DNA of 7,029 bases from JBDKUD01 sp050943315 (lineage in GTDB: Bacteria; Bacillota; Syntrophomonadia; Syntrophomonadales; Syntrophomonadaceae): contig JBMNOY010000076.1 of assembly GCA_050943315.1 (NCBI GenBank), positions 1 to 7,029 on the forward strand. The letters run 5' to 3'. The position numbers and the translations under genes were made by a program. Shown piece by piece: positions 1-5,528 of this stretch. Under the pieces are notes generated by a model that searched no databases, was not told where the DNA came from, and saw only the letters and a program-made list of their open reading frames with translations. The stretch's first letter is position 1. Every line of letters starts with the position of its first letter.

Positions 1-2101
1 AGCAATTGTTGACCCGGATAGTAAAGCCGAAATCGCTTTTGCCCTGGCTGCTGTCCGTTCCGAAACCGAATTAACTTCAACATCACTTACTGCAGCGGTT
101 GGTACAACACCTACTTTTACCATTAAAGTTATGGGTATGGATGCCACTGATTTTGTTGGCTTTTATACCAGTACTGCAGATGCAGCCAAGCTAGCGGTAA
201 CTAAAGATTCCCAGACAGGGAATTTTGTCTTTAATGCCATAGCCCCGGGAACAGCACAGGTTATAGTATATCGCGACTATGAGGGGGCAGCCCCGGATAA
301 AGATTGGCTGTTAAAGTTTAATGTAACTGTAACTGATTCTAATGATGCCTTGCTGAGTGCTCTCAGTGTTGCCGGTAACCAGTTAAAACCAGCCTTTGAT
401 CCGAATATTACTGATTATAGGGTGGTATTGGCATCAGATCCCCAGGGTAATTTCCCGGTAGTCTCTGCAACCAAGCACGATGAAAATGCCAATGCCGTTA
501 CTACGCAAGCAACCAGCTCGAATCCTATAGCCAAAGTAGTAGTAACTGCTGCCAATGGCACTACCAAGAAGACTTATACAGTAACGTTCTCAGTGGAAAC
601 ACCTATTCCTCAGGATGGCGGTACAATAAACGTTGGTACAGTTCCGGTTACCATAAAGCCCGCTGTGACTCCTTCGGGAAGTCAACAGGTAGCTACCCTT
701 CCTGCCCTGCAGGTAACCGGTGGTGCGGCTGAGGTCACCATACCGGCTAACGTTACAGTTACCGGGCCTGCCGAGTGGGATGGCACCATTACCATGCCGG
801 TCGTCAAGGAGACCCCCAGTGCAGCGGTAAACGGAAGTTCAGTAGTAGTATTGGAAGTCGGTGCCGGTAAAGATGCCGGTGGTAACGATATCGTGCTAAC
901 CTTCGACAAGGCGGTCAGGTTGGTTATGGCCGGACAACAAGGCAAGTCAGCAGCTTATACCCGCAATGGCAATCTGGTATCAATAACCAGAACAATAAAT
1001 ACGGATAGCCAGGAAGTAGCTGATCGTGACATCCCAGCCGGAGAGGAAGCTTATATTGATGTCGACAATGATAAAATCATATGGACCAAGCACTTCACCG
1101 AATTTGTAAGTTATACTCCTGCACCATCTGGAGGCGGTGGTGGTGGAGGCTCCAATACTTCCGGAACAACAATAAAAGCTTCTACCGGTGGTACGGTTAC
1201 ATCCAACGGAGCTACGATAGTTGTACCTGCCGGCGCTATTAGCAGCGATATAAAGGTAACTGTGGAAAAAGTTACCAACGTTGCCAATCTGCCTATGAAC
1301 ACCGGGGACAAATTAATCAGCGATGTTTTAGAAATAACCAAAGACAAGTCAGAAAACTTTAGCAAGCCTGTAACCATATCCTTAACCTTTGATAAATCCA
1401 AGGTCGATAATACCAAGTATGACATAGCTATCTACTGGTTAGATACTGCCACTAATAAATGGGTAAAACTTGATAATGTAAAAGTAGACAGTGCTGCAGG
1501 TAAGGTAAGCGGTGATGTAAACCACTTCACGAAATTTGCAGTTATTGCCACTGAAAAGGCTACCGTGACCCCGGAAACACCGGATGTGTTGACCGACATT
1601 GCTGGAAACTGGGCTGAAGCAAATATTAAATCATTAGTTGCTTCGGGTGCTATTGCCGGCTATCCGGATAAGACCTTTAGACCAGATAACACTATAACCA
1701 GAGCCGAGTTTGCAAGTATCCTGGTTAAAGCCTTCAAACTGGAGGCGAAGAGCGGCAAAGTATTTGAAGATACGGCCAACCATTGGGCAAAAGATATTAT
1801 ATCCACTGCCAATGCCTATGGAATAATAAATGGCTACAGCGATACCAGGTTCGGGCCTGATGATCTGATTAGCCGTGAACAGATGGCGGTAATGGTTGTA
1901 AAAGCAGCCAATTTGACTGCTGCCGGGAACAGTACAGCCTTTACGGATGATTCCCAAATATCTGCCTGGGCCAAAGATGCTGTGGCCATAGCCAGATCTA
2001 CCGGTATCATTTCCGGATATCAGGACAACACCTTTAGACCACAGGGTAAAACCACCAGAGCTGAAGCAGCGACGGTGATAGTAAAGGCTATAACCAAATA
2101 G
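1..2101 (+). CDS. SLH-domain surface protein with Ig-like and cadherin-like domains (5' partial)
   Basis: The frame is open from the first complete codon (2-4) to TAG at 2099-2101, so the start lies upstream and the ATG at 131 is internal. About 699 residues are visible. Order: a BIG2-like Ig fold (about 45-340; a P-G-T-A-Q-V-I-V strand before a final V-T-V-T); a cadherin-like beta-sandwich (about 347-598; L-S-A-L-S-V then P-A-F-D-P-N-I-T-D-Y); a beta-rich region ending in HFTEF (about 608-1120); seven glycines (1130-1150); a ZU5-like beta domain with VPAGAI and a closing HFTKFAVI (about 1163-1555); and three SLH repeats (1592-2089). Family knowledge: SLH triplets bind secondary cell wall polysaccharide, so this is an exported, wall-anchored protein; Ig and cadherin-like modules usually serve as stalks or adhesive parts. 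The C-terminal half is paralogous to the next gene. A strong terminator follows at once. Substrate or partner cannot be told, because the N-terminus is missing. Confidence 0.93.
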   Translation, partial: AIVDPDSKAEIAFALAAVRSETELTSTSLTAAVGTTPTFTIKVMGMDATDFVGFYTSTADAAKLAVTKDSQTGNFVFNAIAPGTAQVIVYRDYEGAAPDKDWLLKFNVTVTDSNDALLSALSVAGNQLKPAFDPNITDYRVVLASDPQGNFPVVSATKHDENANAVTTQATSSNPIAKVVVTAANGTTKKTYTVTFSVETPIPQDGGTINVGTVPVTIKPAVTPSGSQQVATLPALQVTGGAAEVTIPANVTVTGPAEWDGTITMPVVKETPSAAVNGSSVVVLEVGAGKDAGGNDIVLTFDKAVRLVMAGQQGKSAAYTRNGNLVSITRTINTDSQEVADRDIPAGEEAYIDVDNDKIIWTKHFTEFVSYTPAPSGGGGGGGSNTSGTTIKASTGGTVTSNGATIVVPAGAISSDIKVTVEKVTNVANLPMNTGDKLISDVLEITKDKSENFSKPVTISLTFDKSKVDNTKYDIAIYWLDTATNKWVKLDNVKVDSAAGKVSGDVNHFTKFAVIATEKATVTPETPDVLTDIAGNWAEANIKSLVASGAIAGYPDKTFRPDNTITRAEFASILVKAFKLEAKSGKVFEDTANHWAKDIISTANAYGIINGYSDTRFGPDDLISREQMAVMVVKAANLTAAGNSTAFTDDSQISAWAKDAVAIARSTGIISGYQDNTFRPQGKTTRAEAATVIVKAITK
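1592..2089 (+). repeat. Three SLH repeats of the first surface protein
   Basis: There are three SLH repeats of about 50 residues each: 1592-1735, 1763-1906 and 1937-2089. Each shows the usual features: an early W-A pair, a G-x-I-x-G-Y (or N-G-Y) core, D-x-x-F-x-P, and a TRAE-type motif (ITRAE, ISREQ, TTRAE). The TRAE motif is known to contact the pyruvylated wall polysaccharide. The middle repeat carries the REQ variant, as does the middle repeat of the neighbouring gene. At nucleotide level a 20-base stretch (1721-1740) and a 14-base stretch (1781-1794) recur exactly in the second SLH gene at 3420-3439 and 3480-3493, with the same 60-base offset. Confidence 0.93.
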
Positions 2102-2124
2102 CAGAGACGGAATAATAAAACCGG

Positions 2125-2163
2125 AAAGCTCCCCGGTAGATAGAATCTGCAGGGGAGCTTTTT
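2125..2163 (+). terminator. Rho-independent terminator after the first SLH gene
   Basis: A perfect 10-bp stem pairs AAAGCTCCCC (2125-2134) with GGGGAGCTTT (2152-2161). After one G/A mismatch the stem continues with GTAGAT (2136-2141) against ATCTGC (2145-2150), which includes one T-G wobble, closed by a three-base loop. A run of five T (2159-2163) begins at the end of the 3' arm. It starts 23 bases after the TAG stop, which fits the transcript end of the first SLH gene. Confidence 0.92.
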
Positions 2164-2191
2164 AATAACGATCGTAATTTATGTTTATAAT
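2162..2191 (+). promoter_or_regulatory. Candidate sigma-A promoter for the second SLH gene
   Basis: A perfect -10 hexamer TATAAT sits at 2186-2191. The best -35 candidate is TTAATA at 2162-2167 (4 of 6 matches, 18-base spacer), so the -35 is weak. Predicted initiation near 2198 would leave a leader of about 20 bases that still contains the ribosome binding site at 2210-2214. This start point excludes the upstream in-frame ATG at 2181 from the transcript. The area is AT-rich, so chance TATAAT matches are possible. Confidence 0.5.
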
Positions 2192-2209
2192 AATCAGTGC
2201 AAGAAAGAG

Positions 2210-2214
2210 AGGAG
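2210..2214 (+). promoter_or_regulatory. Ribosome binding site choosing the GTG start at 2220
   Basis: AGGAG at 2210-2214, within AGAGGAG, lies five bases before an in-frame GTG at 2220-2222. The alternative in-frame ATG at 2181 has no purine-rich site upstream and overlaps the putative -10 element. This favours GTG as the true start. Confidence 0.8.
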
Positions 2215-2219
2215 AAAAG

Positions 2220-3797
2220 GTGTTCGCAAACAGAACTAAAAGTCCGCGACCATGTAGTATAATTTCCATTATAATTCTAACTTCTCTATTGATTTATTCG
2301 CCGCCTAACCCCTTATATGCGGCTGATCTTACTTCCAGTTACAATATTCTAAAAAATGAGTATCCGGAATACGTTCAGAAATTAGTTCAGGGTGGGGCGA
2401 CAGAAGCGCAAATTGAATCGTTTCTCGTTGATTTGGATAACGAGGTTGCTACGCTGGGGACTCTAAACGAAGCTAATTTTAATGCGGTATTATACGATGC
2501 ATTACGAGAGGTATTAACCTGGCGGAATAACCGTGAGGTTATGCAAGCTATGTTAACCAGTTTCGCGACCGAAATAGAATACACACTAACTAATAAAGAA
2601 CTCCATCCTAATCTGCTCCCCTTAAGAAATGCAGTCATGGAAAGTGTGCTGGAAGATGACTCCTCAAGCTCTTCAGGCGGTGGTGGCGGCGGCGGCGGAA
2701 CACAGCCGAGCGATGACAAAGTTCTCGATGAAGTAATTACCCAAATCAATAAAGGAAATTCGGTAATATCTCTATCGCTAAGCAGCAGTACTAATTTAAT
2801 CAGTTTAAATGCAGCTACCCTGAAAAAAATCAACAAAGAGGGTAAAACTTTAGAGTTAAAAGGCAACGGTATCAGCTTCCGTCTGCCGCCCGGAGCAATA
2901 ACGGAACCCACAGATTCCGACTTTTCCATTAGTGCCCAGCAAATTAGCCAGACAGCTGCTGCCGATTCTTTAAGCAAGCTATCATCGGCATATAAACTGA
3001 TGGGCTCAGTTTATGAGCTTAGCGCTACGACAGATGACAGTGTATCCGGGTTTAAGTTTAATAAGCCTATAACAGTAACGATGCAGTATACTCTATCCGA
3101 AGACATACCAGAAGATGATCTTGATGTCTACTATTACGATAAAGACCAAGGAAAGTGGATCGCCATGAACGGTACTGTGGATAAAAGCAAGAAAACGATT
3201 ACCTTTACTACCACCCATTTTAGTAAATATGCGGTGATGGCGTATTACCCGGCTGAAGTTCAGCCGCCGGCAGTTACGACCACGCATTTCACCGATCTAA
3301 ACGGACATTGGGCCCTGGACCGCATAAACCAACTGACTGCTCTGGGGGCTATATCCGGCTACCCGGACGGAACCTTTAAGCCTGACAAAACTATAAGCCG
3401 GGCAGAATTTGCGGTCATACTGGTTAAAGCCTTCAAACTAACCCAGAAACCAGGTAAAGTATTTATTGATACCGCTGGTCATTGGGCAAAAGACTACATT
3501 TCAACCGCCAACGCTTATGGAATTCTTAATGGCATAAGCAATGACAGGTTTGCCCCGGATGAGTTAATCACTCGAGAGCAAATCGCTTATATGGTGGTAA
3601 AAGCAGCCGGCTTAACCCGGGCTGACGGTGGCAAAACATTCACTGATGCCGATAAAATATCCCCCTGGGCCAGGGAAGCAGTTGATATTGCCAGTCAGAA
3701 CGGTATAATATCCGGATATGCGGACAATACCTTTAATCCCAGAGGCAACGCCTCCCGGGCGGAAGCAGCAACCATAACCGCCAACGCCCTGAAATAA
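2220..3797 (+). CDS. Secreted SLH-domain protein with novel helical N-terminal domain
   Basis: From GTG 2220 this encodes 525 residues. Residues 1-34 form a Sec signal peptide: a basic start with N-R-T-K, a hydrophobic core of I, L and S, and P-L-Y-A followed by A-D as the likely cleavage site. Residues about 38-147 look alpha-helical and charged, and I recognise no family for them. A Ser-run and eight-glycine linker follows (Gly at 2676-2699), then a beta-rich ZU5-like domain (about 167-345; LPPGAI, FNKPITV, and HFSKYAVM at its end), then three SLH repeats (about 356-524). The part from the glycine linker onward parallels the upstream protein, so the two genes look like tandem paralogs with exchanged N-termini. 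It is inferred to be exported and held on the wall polysaccharide; the helical domain presumably carries its specific job. A 15-bp hairpin follows the TAA, and a promoter-like sequence lies inside the third SLH repeat. An alternative ATG at 2181 would add 13 residues but has no ribosome binding site. Confidence 0.93.
   Translation: MFANRTKSPRPCSIISIIILTSLLIYSPPNPLYAADLTSSYNILKNEYPEYVQKLVQGGATEAQIESFLVDLDNEVATLGTLNEANFNAVLYDALREVLTWRNNREVMQAMLTSFATEIEYTLTNKELHPNLLPLRNAVMESVLEDDSSSSSGGGGGGGGTQPSDDKVLDEVITQINKGNSVISLSLSSSTNLISLNAATLKKINKEGKTLELKGNGISFRLPPGAITEPTDSDFSISAQQISQTAAADSLSKLSSAYKLMGSVYELSATTDDSVSGFKFNKPITVTMQYTLSEDIPEDDLDVYYYDKDQGKWIAMNGTVDKSKKTITFTTTHFSKYAVMAYYPAEVQPPAVTTTHFTDLNGHWALDRINQLTALGAISGYPDGTFKPDKTISRAEFAVILVKAFKLTQKPGKVFIDTAGHWAKDYISTANAYGILNGISNDRFAPDELITREQIAYMVVKAAGLTRADGGKTFTDADKISPWAREAVDIASQNGIISGYADNTFNPRGNASRAEAATITANALK
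3285..3791 (+). repeat. Three SLH repeats of the second surface protein
   Basis: Three SLH repeats make up the C-terminus, with TRAE-type motifs ISRAE, ITREQ and ASRAE. The middle repeat is nearly the same as its counterpart in the upstream gene: both contain H-W-A-K-D then I-S-T-A-N-A-Y-G-I, and later R-E-Q with V-V-K-A-A. In the middle repeat the usual glycine-tyrosine step reads G-I-S instead of G-Y-S, a small departure from the pattern. Confidence 0.92.
3682..3709 (+). promoter_or_regulatory. Candidate internal sigma-A promoter for cpsB
   Basis: TTGATA (3682-3687, 5 of 6 matches) and TATAAT (3704-3709, 6 of 6) are separated by 16 bases, inside the third SLH repeat of the second surface gene. 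Initiation near 3716 would give a cpsB leader of about 145 bases containing the 3806-3845 hairpin. The paralogous stretch in the first SLH gene encodes nearly the same residues with different codons (ATC ATT in place of ATA ATA) and has no such hexamers. This is a sequence match only. Confidence 0.5.
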
Positions 3798-3805
3798 CAA
3801 CAAAT

Positions 3806-3847
3806 AAGTGAACTTTTTGGAACCTGGTTCCCAAAAAGTTCACTTTT
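3806..3847 (+). terminator. Hairpin between the second SLH gene and cpsB: terminator or leader attenuator
   Basis: A perfect 15-bp stem pairs AAGTGAACTTTTTGG (3806-3820) with its exact complement (3831-3845) around a 10-base loop, itself partly self-complementary (AAC with GTT). Four T (3844-3847) overlap and follow the 3' arm. The stem is AT-rich with a short T-run, so termination may be partial. The cpsB Shine-Dalgarno GGAGG begins at 3848, only two bases after the stem. The hairpin could therefore end the SLH transcript, modulate read-through into cpsB, or restrict ribosome access. Confidence 0.75.
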
Positions 3848-3852
3848 GGAGG
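3848..3852 (+). promoter_or_regulatory. Ribosome binding site choosing the TTG start of cpsB
   Basis: GGAGG at 3848-3852 is followed after eight bases by TTG at 3861-3863. A TTG at 3846 is in frame but overlaps this site and so has no site of its own. Starting at 3861 gives M-L-D-L-H-I-H, which matches the usual family opening M-I-D-I-H-S-H. Confidence 0.85.
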
Positions 3853-3860
3853 TAAAGATT

Positions 3861-4646
3861 TTGCTGGACTTGCACATCCACATACTCCCCGGCTTTGACG
3901 ACGGAGCCAGGACAATGGAAGATTCTCTGGAAATGGCCCGGGTGGCGGCAGATGACGGAGTCAGCACCATAGCGGCTACTCCTCATGTCATGACCGGCGT
4001 TTATGACACCGCCAAAAACGATATCGTAAATGCGGTTAAGGAGCTAAATGCCCTGCTTACCGAAAAGCAAATGCCCTTAAGCATCCTGCCCGGGGCCGAA
4101 TACTATCTGGAGCCCGAATTATCCCGCTATCTGGCTCAGGGCAACCTGTTAACCATAAATAATACCGGTGTCTACCTGCTGGTGGAACTGCCCTCAGCCT
4201 TCATCCCCCAGTATACCGCAGACCTGCTTTACGAGCTGCAGCTGCAGGGGGTAACCCCTATAGTGGCTCATCCAGAAAGAAATGCCGGGATTATAAGCAA
4301 ACCCGGCCTGCTCTATGATCTTGTCGAACGGGGAATACTGACCCAGATTACCTCGGCCAGCATAACCGGAATGTTTGGTTCTACAGTACGCAAAACTGCT
4401 CTGCGTTTCGTCAAAGACGGTATTGCCCATATCATTGCCTCTGATGCCCATTCTCCCCACGGCCGTTCCCCGGTGCTATCGAAGGCTTGGACCCAAATAG
4501 AAAACCATTACGGTCAGCAGCTGGCTAATCTTCTTTTTATAGAAAATCCCCGGCAAATAATAGCCGGCCAGCCGGTAGAAACCGATCTGAAGCCAAAGAC
4601 TTATTCCCACCGCCAGTCCTTCTTCAAAAAGCTGCTGGGCCGTTAA
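3861..4646 (+). CDS. cpsB: CpsB/YwqE-family PHP-type protein-tyrosine phosphatase
   Basis: This 261-residue protein is close to the usual length of the family (about 240-260). It has the full set of metal-binding PHP motifs: HIH (H5, H7) followed by LPGFDDGA, E20 in the early helix, TPH (H42), GAE (E80), VELP (E109), AHPERN (H137) and SDAH (D195, H197). Family knowledge: CpsB and YwqE are manganese-dependent phosphatases in the cytoplasm that dephosphorylate the C-terminal tyrosines of the cognate BY-kinase (CpsD/YwqD) and so tune capsule or exopolysaccharide synthesis. The kinase here is probably the one beginning at 6883. In many Firmicutes the phosphatase gene adjoins the co-polymerase and kinase genes, but here a convergent gene intervenes. 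Expression may come from the internal promoter at 3682-3709 or by read-through of the hairpin. All key residues are present, so it should be active. The start is TTG. Confidence 0.95.
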   Translation: MLDLHIHILPGFDDGARTMEDSLEMARVAADDGVSTIAATPHVMTGVYDTAKNDIVNAVKELNALLTEKQMPLSILPGAEYYLEPELSRYLAQGNLLTINNTGVYLLVELPSAFIPQYTADLLYELQLQGVTPIVAHPERNAGIISKPGLLYDLVERGILTQITSASITGMFGSTVRKTALRFVKDGIAHIIASDAHSPHGRSPVLSKAWTQIENHYGQQLANLLFIENPRQIIAGQPVETDLKPKTYSHRQSFFKKLLGR

Positions 4647-4652
4647 CTTAAG

Positions 4653-5252
4653 CTAATCTATGGGCACATTCGGGTCTAAGATTAGCAGGTTCTTGCCGTA
4701 CTTACCCCCCAGGGCCCGTATTTCCTTCAGTTCCTCCGGGGTAAGCTTGGTAAGTAAAATATCGCGAGCCTGCTGCAGCTCTTCTGCTGAGTACTGATCC
4801 TTACTACCTACATTATATAAAAAAGTAATTTCATCCCAACTAAGCCGGCGCACAAAAATCAGGCCCGCCTTCATCAAATCCTCCTTCTGTATCGGTCGGT
4901 TGACTTTCTCCTGAACCCCCGAAACAATCTGGCTGCTCTTCGCCTTTTCCACCTTCTGTCCGGGCTGCGGTGACTTGGTATCATCCGACGGCGCCGCACC
5001 AGCTGCGCCATTTCCCGTTACCTGGGGAGACGGAGCATAACCATCCCCACCCGGTTCCAGGGCGCCTTCCTCCAGAATATCTACCTGGGCGCCTGGTTCT
5101 TCCGAAACTGCCTCAAACGCAGTTAACGCCATATTAATCTCTCGGGTCAGCTTATTAAGCTGATAATTAATAAACAACCCAACACACAGCACCACATTCA
5201 AAAGTATCCCCACAGTGATAAAAATCACCTTCTTACGCCGCATACGTGACAA
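4653..5252 (-). CDS. Single-pass membrane protein of unknown function
   Basis: This gene of 199 codons is on the opposite strand. It opens with TTG (5252-5250), eight bases after an AAGGGGG ribosome binding site (5267-5261); an ATG three codons on (5243-5241) is a poorer choice, because it lies 17 bases from that site. Residues 2-8 are basic (R3, R5, R6, K7, K8), 9-30 form one hydrophobic segment, and 31-48 look helical. Residues about 50-118 are a Pro/Gly/Ala/Ser-rich low-complexity stretch, and about 119-199 are a compact, charged, probably helical domain with LSWDEITFLYNVG and LTPEELKEIRALG. The expected topology is a short cytoplasmic N-tail with the domain outside, tethered by a flexible linker. 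I recognise no family. The coding pattern and ribosome binding site support a real gene. It converges on cpsB with six bases between stops and diverges from the co-polymerase operon, so a link to envelope polysaccharide is suggested by position only. Confidence 0.85.
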   Translation of the reverse strand: MSRMRRKKVIFITVGILLNVVLCVGLFINYQLNKLTREINMALTAFEAVSEEPGAQVDILEEGALEPGGDGYAPSPQVTGNGAAGAAPSDDTKSPQPGQKVEKAKSSQIVSGVQEKVNRPIQKEDLMKAGLIFVRRLSWDEITFLYNVGSKDQYSAEELQQARDILLTKLTPEELKEIRALGGKYGKNLLILDPNVPID

Positions 5253-5260
5253 AAAAAAAA

Positions 5261-5267
5261 CCCCCTT
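5261..5267 (-). promoter_or_regulatory. Ribosome binding site of the unknown membrane protein
   Basis: On the minus strand AAGGGGG (5267-5261) is followed by ten T, the last two being the first bases of the TTG start (5252-5250). The spacing of eight bases supports the TTG start. The spacing is made wholly of a homopolymer. Confidence 0.65.
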
Positions 5268-5269
5268 AT

Positions 5270-5322
5270 TAATAACTAATCATTAATAACCATAATAACA
5301 GGCCAGAAGACAAAATAATAAC
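5270..5322. repeat. Four TAATAAC direct repeats
   Basis: TAATAAC occurs at 5270-5276, 5284-5290, 5293-5299 and 5316-5322. The first two are extended to ATTAATAAC. The first also lies in the 10-bp palindrome TTATTAATAA (5266-5275). They sit just upstream of the minus-strand gene and could be regulator sites or merely AT-rich low complexity. Confidence 0.5.
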
Positions 5323-5335
5323 AAAATGGAAAAAG

Positions 5336-5476
5336 TCCGCGTAAATCCAAAGAAAAATCTGCGTAATCCGCGTTTCTATTAATACACTTCGCCCCAAACC
5401 CCCTATCTTCCTGCTGCATCTACATAATTACCTCCCACCCAACTGAAAAACTCCACAGATAAAGAAGGAATTACGC
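5336..5476. repeat. Degenerate GCGTAATCC-type repeats with an inverted copy
   Basis: TCCGCGT occurs at 5336-5342 and 5367-5373. GCGTAAATCC (5339-5348) resembles GCGTAATCC (5361-5369). An inverted partner lies at 5453-5476: CCACAGAT, then ATTACGC (5470-5476), which is the exact complement of GCGTAAT (5361-5367). The pattern resembles the degenerate ATCTGCGTAATC / CAGATTACGC repeats I recall from intergenic regions of varied bacteria; that likeness is from memory and unverified. Confidence 0.4.
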
Positions 5477-5528
5477 CCATTTTGTAGAAGTCCTAAATTT
5501 ACGGCACAAATGTGAAAGGAGCTTCCCA

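Larger units (their letters stand above)
5253..5528. other. Divergent intergenic region
   Basis: These 276 bases separate the unknown minus-strand gene from the co-polymerase operon and must contain promoters for both. I see no open frame with a ribosome binding site. On the minus strand TATTAT (5297-5292) is a possible -10 for the unknown gene but lacks a good -35. On the plus strand TAAATT (5494-5499) and TACATAAT (5421-5428) are weak -10 candidates, and no clear sigma-A promoter stands out upstream of 5529. The first 70 bases are AT-rich with repeated TAATAAC. The middle holds GCGTAATCC-type repeats, and 5387-5440 is a C-rich stretch with nothing I can name. Confidence 0.7.

Noticed and set aside
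131..133. ATG as the start of the first SLH gene
   Set aside because: The same frame is open back to base 2 with coherent protein sequence, and no ribosome binding site precedes 131, so the gene begins upstream of the window.
2181..2183. ATG as the start of the second SLH gene
   Set aside because: No Shine-Dalgarno precedes it, it overlaps the candidate -10 element, and GTG 2220 has AGGAG at good spacing directly before a normal signal peptide.
682..2977. Minus-strand open frames inside the SLH genes (for example 682-945, 1111-1425, 1634-1957, 2387-2977)
   Set aside because: They are antisense to clearly coding sequence. Their proline runs mirror the glycine codons on the plus strand, and none has domain-like content.
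3819..3831. GGAACC-T-GGTTCC in the hairpin as a T-box or riboswitch part
   Set aside because: No T-box consensus or specifier-type leader is visible; the sequence is simply the self-complementary loop of the terminator-like hairpin.
3846..3848. TTG as the start of cpsB
   Set aside because: It overlaps the GGAGG site; TTG at 3861 is properly spaced and gives the usual family N-terminus.
4643..4656. Near-palindrome TTAACTTAAGCTAA across the convergent stop codons as a bidirectional terminator
   Set aside because: The dyad has a mismatch, is AT-rich and has no usable T-run on either side; it mostly reflects the two stop codons.
5266..5322. TAATAAC copies as a CRISPR array
   Set aside because: The units are only 7-9 bases with irregular short spacing and no adjacent cas genes.
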